64,000 nt of DNA from Simonsiella sp051414845 (GTDB lineage Bacteria; Pseudomonadota; Gammaproteobacteria; Burkholderiales; Neisseriaceae). The DNA is taken from NCBI GenBank assembly GCA_051414845.1, contig CP183313.1, positions 2,108,001 to 2,172,000 on the forward strand. The letters are read 5' to 3'. The position numbers and the translations under genes were made by a program. Shown one piece after another: positions 61,069-64,000 of the stretch (the stretch's first letter is position 1; every line of letters begins with the position of its first letter). The notes beneath the pieces were generated by a model. That model was not told the DNA's origin. It saw only the letters and a program-made list of their open reading frames with translations, and did not search any database.

Positions 61069-62007
61069 ATGAGCGTTTTAATCATTGCGGAACACAATAA
61101 TCACAGCGTGAATGCGGCAACTTTACACGCGATTGGTGCAGCGACGAAGTTAGGTGATGTAGATGTCTTGGTAGCAGGTTTTCAGGCTGCCAATGTTGTG
61201 GAACAAGTGAAACAAATCAAAGGTTTGCGTAAAGTTTTGCACGCGGATGCAGCGCATTTTGAGCAAGGTTTGGCGGAAGAAATTGCGCCGTTGGTGGTGT
61301 CGTTGGCGGCGGATTATGCGCATATTGGCGTGGCGGCGACGGCGTTTGGTAAAAATTTGGCACCGCGTGTAGCAGCGTTATTGGATTGTTCACAAGTATC
61401 TGATTTAACTGAAATTGTGGACGCGAAAACGTTTGTGCGCCCGATTTATGCGGGCAATGCGTTTGTTACCGTGCAAAGCGACGAGCCGAAATTGGTGCTG
61501 ACGTTCCGCGCAACAGCGTTTGACACGGCGGAAAATACGGGCGGCAATGCAGAAGTGGTGTCGGTTGAAGCCACGCCAGCGCAAGAATTGAGCCGTTTCG
61601 TGTTGCGCAAAATGGTGGAAAGCGACCGCCCCGAATTGACGCAAGCGCGCGTGGTGGTGTCGGGCGGACGTGCACTCGGCAGCGCGGAACAATTTAACAG
61701 TATTTTAACGCCATTGGCGGACACGCTGGGCGCGGCAATCGGCGCGAGTCGTGCAGCGGTGGACGCGGAATATGCGCCGAACGATTACCAAGTCGGTCAA
61801 ACGGGCAAAATCGTTGCGCCTGAATTGTATTTTGCGATTGGCATTTCTGGGGCGATTCAACACGTTGCAGGTATGCAAGACAGTAAAGTGATTGTGGCGA
61901 TTAACAAAGACCCTGATGCGCAAATTTTCAATGTAGCGGATTTTGGCATGGTGGGCGATTTGTTTGAGATTGTGCCGAAATTAAACGAAGCACTGAAAAA
62001 TGCGTGA
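61069..62007 (+). CDS. etfA: Electron transfer flavoprotein alpha subunit
   Basis: The 312-residue partner of EtfB binds FAD in its C-terminal half: VVVSGGRALGSAEQFNSILT near 196-215, LGAAIGASRAAVDAEYAPND near 221-240, QVGQTGKIVAPELYFAIGIS near 242-261, and GAIQHVAGMQDSKVIVAINK ending the fold. The N-terminal half holds VLIIAEHNNHSVNAATLHAI. Length is normal. Its stop codon lies 138 bases ahead of the GTTGC tract. Confidence 0.96.
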   Translation: MSVLIIAEHNNHSVNAATLHAIGAATKLGDVDVLVAGFQAANVVEQVKQIKGLRKVLHADAAHFEQGLAEEIAPLVVSLAADYAHIGVAATAFGKNLAPRVAALLDCSQVSDLTEIVDAKTFVRPIYAGNAFVTVQSDEPKLVLTFRATAFDTAENTGGNAEVVSVEATPAQELSRFVLRKMVESDRPELTQARVVVSGGRALGSAEQFNSILTPLADTLGAAIGASRAAVDAEYAPNDYQVGQTGKIVAPELYFAIGISGAIQHVAGMQDSKVIVAINKDPDAQIFNVADFGMVGDLFEIVPKLNEALKNA

Positions 62008-62107
62008 AACATGAGCGTGTGTTTCACGTGAAACATAAAAATAACAGCTTGAAAACAAATCTAATTCATTGTTTTCAGGCTGCTTGGTAAAAATAAGGTA
62101 AAAATCA

Positions 62108-62239
62108 ATGAAACACTTGTACCAAAATAGCGGCATGGCAAAATCGTTGCGTTGCGTTGCGTTGCGTTGCGTTGCGTTGCGTTGCGTTGCGTTGCGTTGC
62201 GTTGCGTTGCGTTGCGTTGCGTTGCGTTGCGTGGGCTGA
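62108..62239 (+). CDS. Leader reading frame through the GTTGC tract, probable phase-variable switch
   Basis: ATG 62108-62110 is preceded by AAGG nine bases earlier. It encodes MKHLYQNSGMAKSLRCVA and then repeats LRCVA through the GTTGC tract, ending LRCVG at TGA 62237-62239 in the 17-unit state (43 residues). If one unit were added or two removed, the frame would read on as WAELRLKFVVKPFQAACSGG and end at TAA 62331-62333, overlapping the ATG of the methylase gene (62323) by 11 bases. With two more units, or one fewer, it would stop at 62248-62250. Whether it is translated is not known. Confidence 0.55.
   Translation: MKHLYQNSGMAKSLRCVALRCVALRCVALRCVALRCVALRCVG
62146..62230. repeat. Pentanucleotide tract, 17 GTTGC units
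   Basis: Seventeen uninterrupted copies of GTTGC (85 bases) run from 62146 to 62230, after ATGGCAAAATC. Long perfect short-sequence repeats of this kind are the classical substrate for slipped-strand phase variation in Neisseriaceae. The tract is 93 bases ahead of the start of a DNA methylase gene. Confidence 0.98.
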
Positions 62240-62273
62240 ATTACGCTTAAAATTTGTAGTAAAACCATTTCAG

Positions 62274-62297
62274 GCTGCCTGTTCGGGCGGCTTTTTT
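62274..62297 (+). terminator. Weak terminator-like hairpin ahead of the methylase gene
   Basis: GCTGCC and GGCGGC pair over six bases including one G-T wobble, with loop TGTTCG, followed by six T. It is built on a degenerate uptake sequence. If it works, the methylase depends on read-through or a promoter after 62297. Confidence 0.4.
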
Positions 62298-62322
62298 ACG
62301 TCTTGTGTTGGGGTGAAGTCCC

Positions 62323-62958
62323 ATGCAAGTTAAATCTAAACAGCGCGTTGCCGACCATGGCGAAGTGTACACGCACGAGCGTGAAGTCAATGCCATGCTG
62401 GATTTGGTGGCTGACCAAGCGACAAATCCTGAAAAAACCTTTCTTGAACCTGCTTGCGGTAGCGGCAATTTTCTTGCCGAAATCTTGCGCCGCAAATTGG
62501 CGGCAATAGCGCAAAAGCATAAAAAATCCCAACTTCATTACGAACGAAACGCCATTATTGCAGTAGGCAGTATTTATGGTATTGAGCTTTTGCCTGATAA
62601 CGTTGCGGAATGTTGCGCGCGTTTGCATGGCATTTTTGCAGAATATTATCAGGCTGTCTTTCCCAAAACATTTAAACCCGAATGCTTGCGCGCGGCGCAA
62701 TATATTTTGTCGCAAAACATTTTGTGCGGCGATGCGCTGAAATTGGAAACGGCTGATGGCAAGCCGATTGTGTTTTCTGAATGGAAACCGCTTAACGGTA
62801 TTCTAATCAAACGGCGCGATTATGTTTATCTTGATTTGGTAAACAAAGCCAGCGAGCGTGAATTGCCACTATTTTCTGATTTGGGCGATGAAGCCTACGT
62901 TCCCAGTCCTCTTAAAGAATACGACGCGGTTCACTTCTTGGAGGTGGGCAATGTCTAG
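62323..62958 (+). CDS. N6-adenine methylase-like protein, first gene of a restriction-modification locus
   Basis: The 211 residues begin MQVKSKQRVADHGEVYTHER and continue EVNAMLDLVADQATNPEKTF, then the SAM-binding motif I FLEPACGSGNFLAEILRRKL near 46-65 and YGIELLPDNVAECCARLHGI near 87-106. No catalytic (N/D)PPY motif is present, and the protein ends soon after ILCGDALKLETADGKPIVFS and VYLDLVNKA. NPPY occurs in the next gene, so the two products probably act together. A TGA lies just upstream in frame, which fixes ATG 62323 as the first start. The ribosome-binding region is GGGGTGAAG. Confidence 0.75.
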   Translation: MQVKSKQRVADHGEVYTHEREVNAMLDLVADQATNPEKTFLEPACGSGNFLAEILRRKLAAIAQKHKKSQLHYERNAIIAVGSIYGIELLPDNVAECCARLHGIFAEYYQAVFPKTFKPECLRAAQYILSQNILCGDALKLETADGKPIVFSEWKPLNGILIKRRDYVYLDLVNKASERELPLFSDLGDEAYVPSPLKEYDAVHFLEVGNV

Positions 62959-64000
62959 CTTTTTGAAAACGAATTACAACCCTGATGTTTTAAGCTGTTT
63001 GGCAAATTTATCCAATGATGAAGTGTTTACGCCGCCCGAAGTGGTCAATCAAATGCTCGATAGGCTGCCTGAAAGTTTGTGGCGCGATAAAAATGCGCGT
63101 TTTTTAGACCCTGTTTGCAAATCAGGCGTGTTTTTGCGCGAAATTGCCAAGCGATTAATTGTGGGCTTGGAGCATGATTTTCCTGATTTGCAAACGCGCT
63201 TAAATCATATTTTTACGCAGCAGCTTTACGGCATTGCGATTACTGAGCTGACAGGACATATTGCGCCAAATATGCCAACAGCGTCTTATCCATTTGTACC
63301 GCTTTTGGCAAAGAAGAAACGCAAGGCAATATTCGCTATCGGCGCATTGCGCATAGTTGGCAAGAGGGCAAGTGCAGCGAATGTGGTGCGAGCAAAGAGG
63401 TGTACGACCGCGATAGCGATGAAATGGAAAACCATGCCTATGCCTTTATTCACGGCAATTGGGCGCAAACGATTTTGGAAGTAGAAAATATGCAGTTTGA
63501 TGTGATTATTGGCAATCCGCCGTATCAGTTGAGTGATGGCGGCGGAACTGGTTCGTCGGCTAAGCCTTTGTATCATCAGTTTATTCAACAAGCGAAAAAG
63601 CTTAATCCGCATTATTTATTAATGATTACGCCATCGCGCTGGTTTGCTGGTGGGAAGGGTTTGGATGAATTTCGCGATGAAATGTTAAAGGATAATAAGT
63701 TAAGAGTTCTTGTAGATTATATAGATTCGAATGATTGTTTTCCTGGTGTGGATATTTCGGGTGGAATTTCTTATTTTTTGTGGGATAGTCAGTATAAAGG
63801 AAATTGTTTAGTCCGTACTATGGAAAATGGAGTATGTATTTCGGAAATGTCTAGACCCTTAAAAGAAAAACAGTCAGATGTTTTTATCCGTTTTAACCAA
63901 GCCATTCCTATCGTAAGAAAAGTTAAAAAATTCCAAGAAGAGAGTTTCTGTAATTTAGTTTTTTCTAGAAAACCATTTGGTCTAGCATCATCAGTTAAGG
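62951..64000 (+). pseudogene. Eco57I-like DNA methylase/restriction gene, frameshifted and cut by the window end
   Basis: ATG 62951 starts MSSFLKTNYNPDVLSCLANL, 8 bases inside the previous gene, followed by DEVFTPPEVVNQMLDRLPES and FLDPVCKSGVFLREIAKRL, a variant motif I. After GIAITELT (near 63250) the frame is lost: the family continuation RTYCAKYANSVLSICTAFGK begins at 63253 in another frame and stays open to the window end, with SWQEGKCSECGASKEVYDRD, the catalytic FDVIIGNPPYQLSDGGGTGS near 63500 and IDSNDCFPGVDISGGISYFL. A few family residues (usually LLSRR) seem lost at the junction, so a small deletion explains it. The DNA becomes AT-richer after about 63660. The end of the gene is outside the window. 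Confidence 0.75.

Noticed and set aside
61981..62268. Minus-strand reading frame of 95 codons with NATQR repeats across the GTTGC tract
   Set aside because: It is the complement of the repeat, overlaps the etfA end, and has no ribosome-binding site or recognisable domain outside the tract.

Overview
The window looks like a chromosomal segment of a Neisseriaceae bacterium (Simonsiella, Alysiella or Kingella-like). The strongest evidence is the very dense scatter of the 17-mer TTTCAGGCTGCCTGAAA and its complement. This contains the neisserial DNA uptake sequence AGGCTGCCTGAA on one strand and the related dialect AGGCAGCCTGAA on the other. Neisseria-type dRS3 repeats (ATTCCC-N8-GGGAAT), Correia-like 105-108 bp elements with TATAG ends, and protein sequences closest in style to Neisseria (RpoD, EtfAB, YbjQ, the heme locus) agree with this. 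The species was not determined.

Layout. 1-5.9 kb: an rRNA operon on the minus strand (5S partial, 23S, tRNA-Ala, tRNA-Ile, 16S) with visible RNase III stems, boxA and a good promoter. 5.9-13.1 kb: a broken ArgO/LysE exporter, dTDP-rhamnose genes rfbC, rfbD and rfbB (no rfbA in the window) interleaved with a broken SMI1-type gene and two unknown membrane proteins, then kdsA and a wrecked kdsD/kpsF. 13.1-16.4 kb: an AT-rich glycan island (acetyltransferase, capsule-synthesis-like protein, glycosyltransferase) next to galU. 17.3-32.9 kb: mostly minus-strand housekeeping genes (secreted nuclease, rpiA, ispF, rpoD, plsX, phosphoribosyltransferase, rpmF, yceD, fucP-like transporter, uvrC, gpx) with rfaE2, a TIGR01244 protein and an SLC13-type transporter on the plus strand. 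33-39.4 kb: lpxC, a small secreted protein, dnaQ-ampD, an NlpC/P60 protein and rplU-rpmA. 39.5-46.6 kb: a complete heme-uptake locus (receptor, ChaN-like protein, HmuS, HmuT, HmuU, HmuV), all transcribed leftwards from a Fur-box-like site. 46.7-62 kb: xseB-ispA, mnmE, ybjQ-like, pyrH, an XRE regulator divergent from a lipoprotein, adh, argG, a two-gene radical-SAM DNA-repair-like pair, pgpA, a Ca/Na antiporter and etfBA. 62.0-64.0 kb: a pentanucleotide tract of 17 GTTGC units, followed by a two-gene Eco57I-like DNA methylase/restriction locus that runs off the window.

The most interesting signal is at 62.1-62.3 kb. A short leader reading frame with a ribosome-binding site runs straight through the GTTGC tract. 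In the present 17-unit state it stops early. One more unit (or two fewer) would make it end 11 bases inside the start of the methylase gene, so the tract could switch the restriction-modification locus by translational coupling. Other points are decayed genes (argO, SMI1-type, kdsD/kpsF, the second methylase gene), Correia-like elements including one in the rRNA spacer, and a group of same-strand DnaA-box-like sequences around lpxC.
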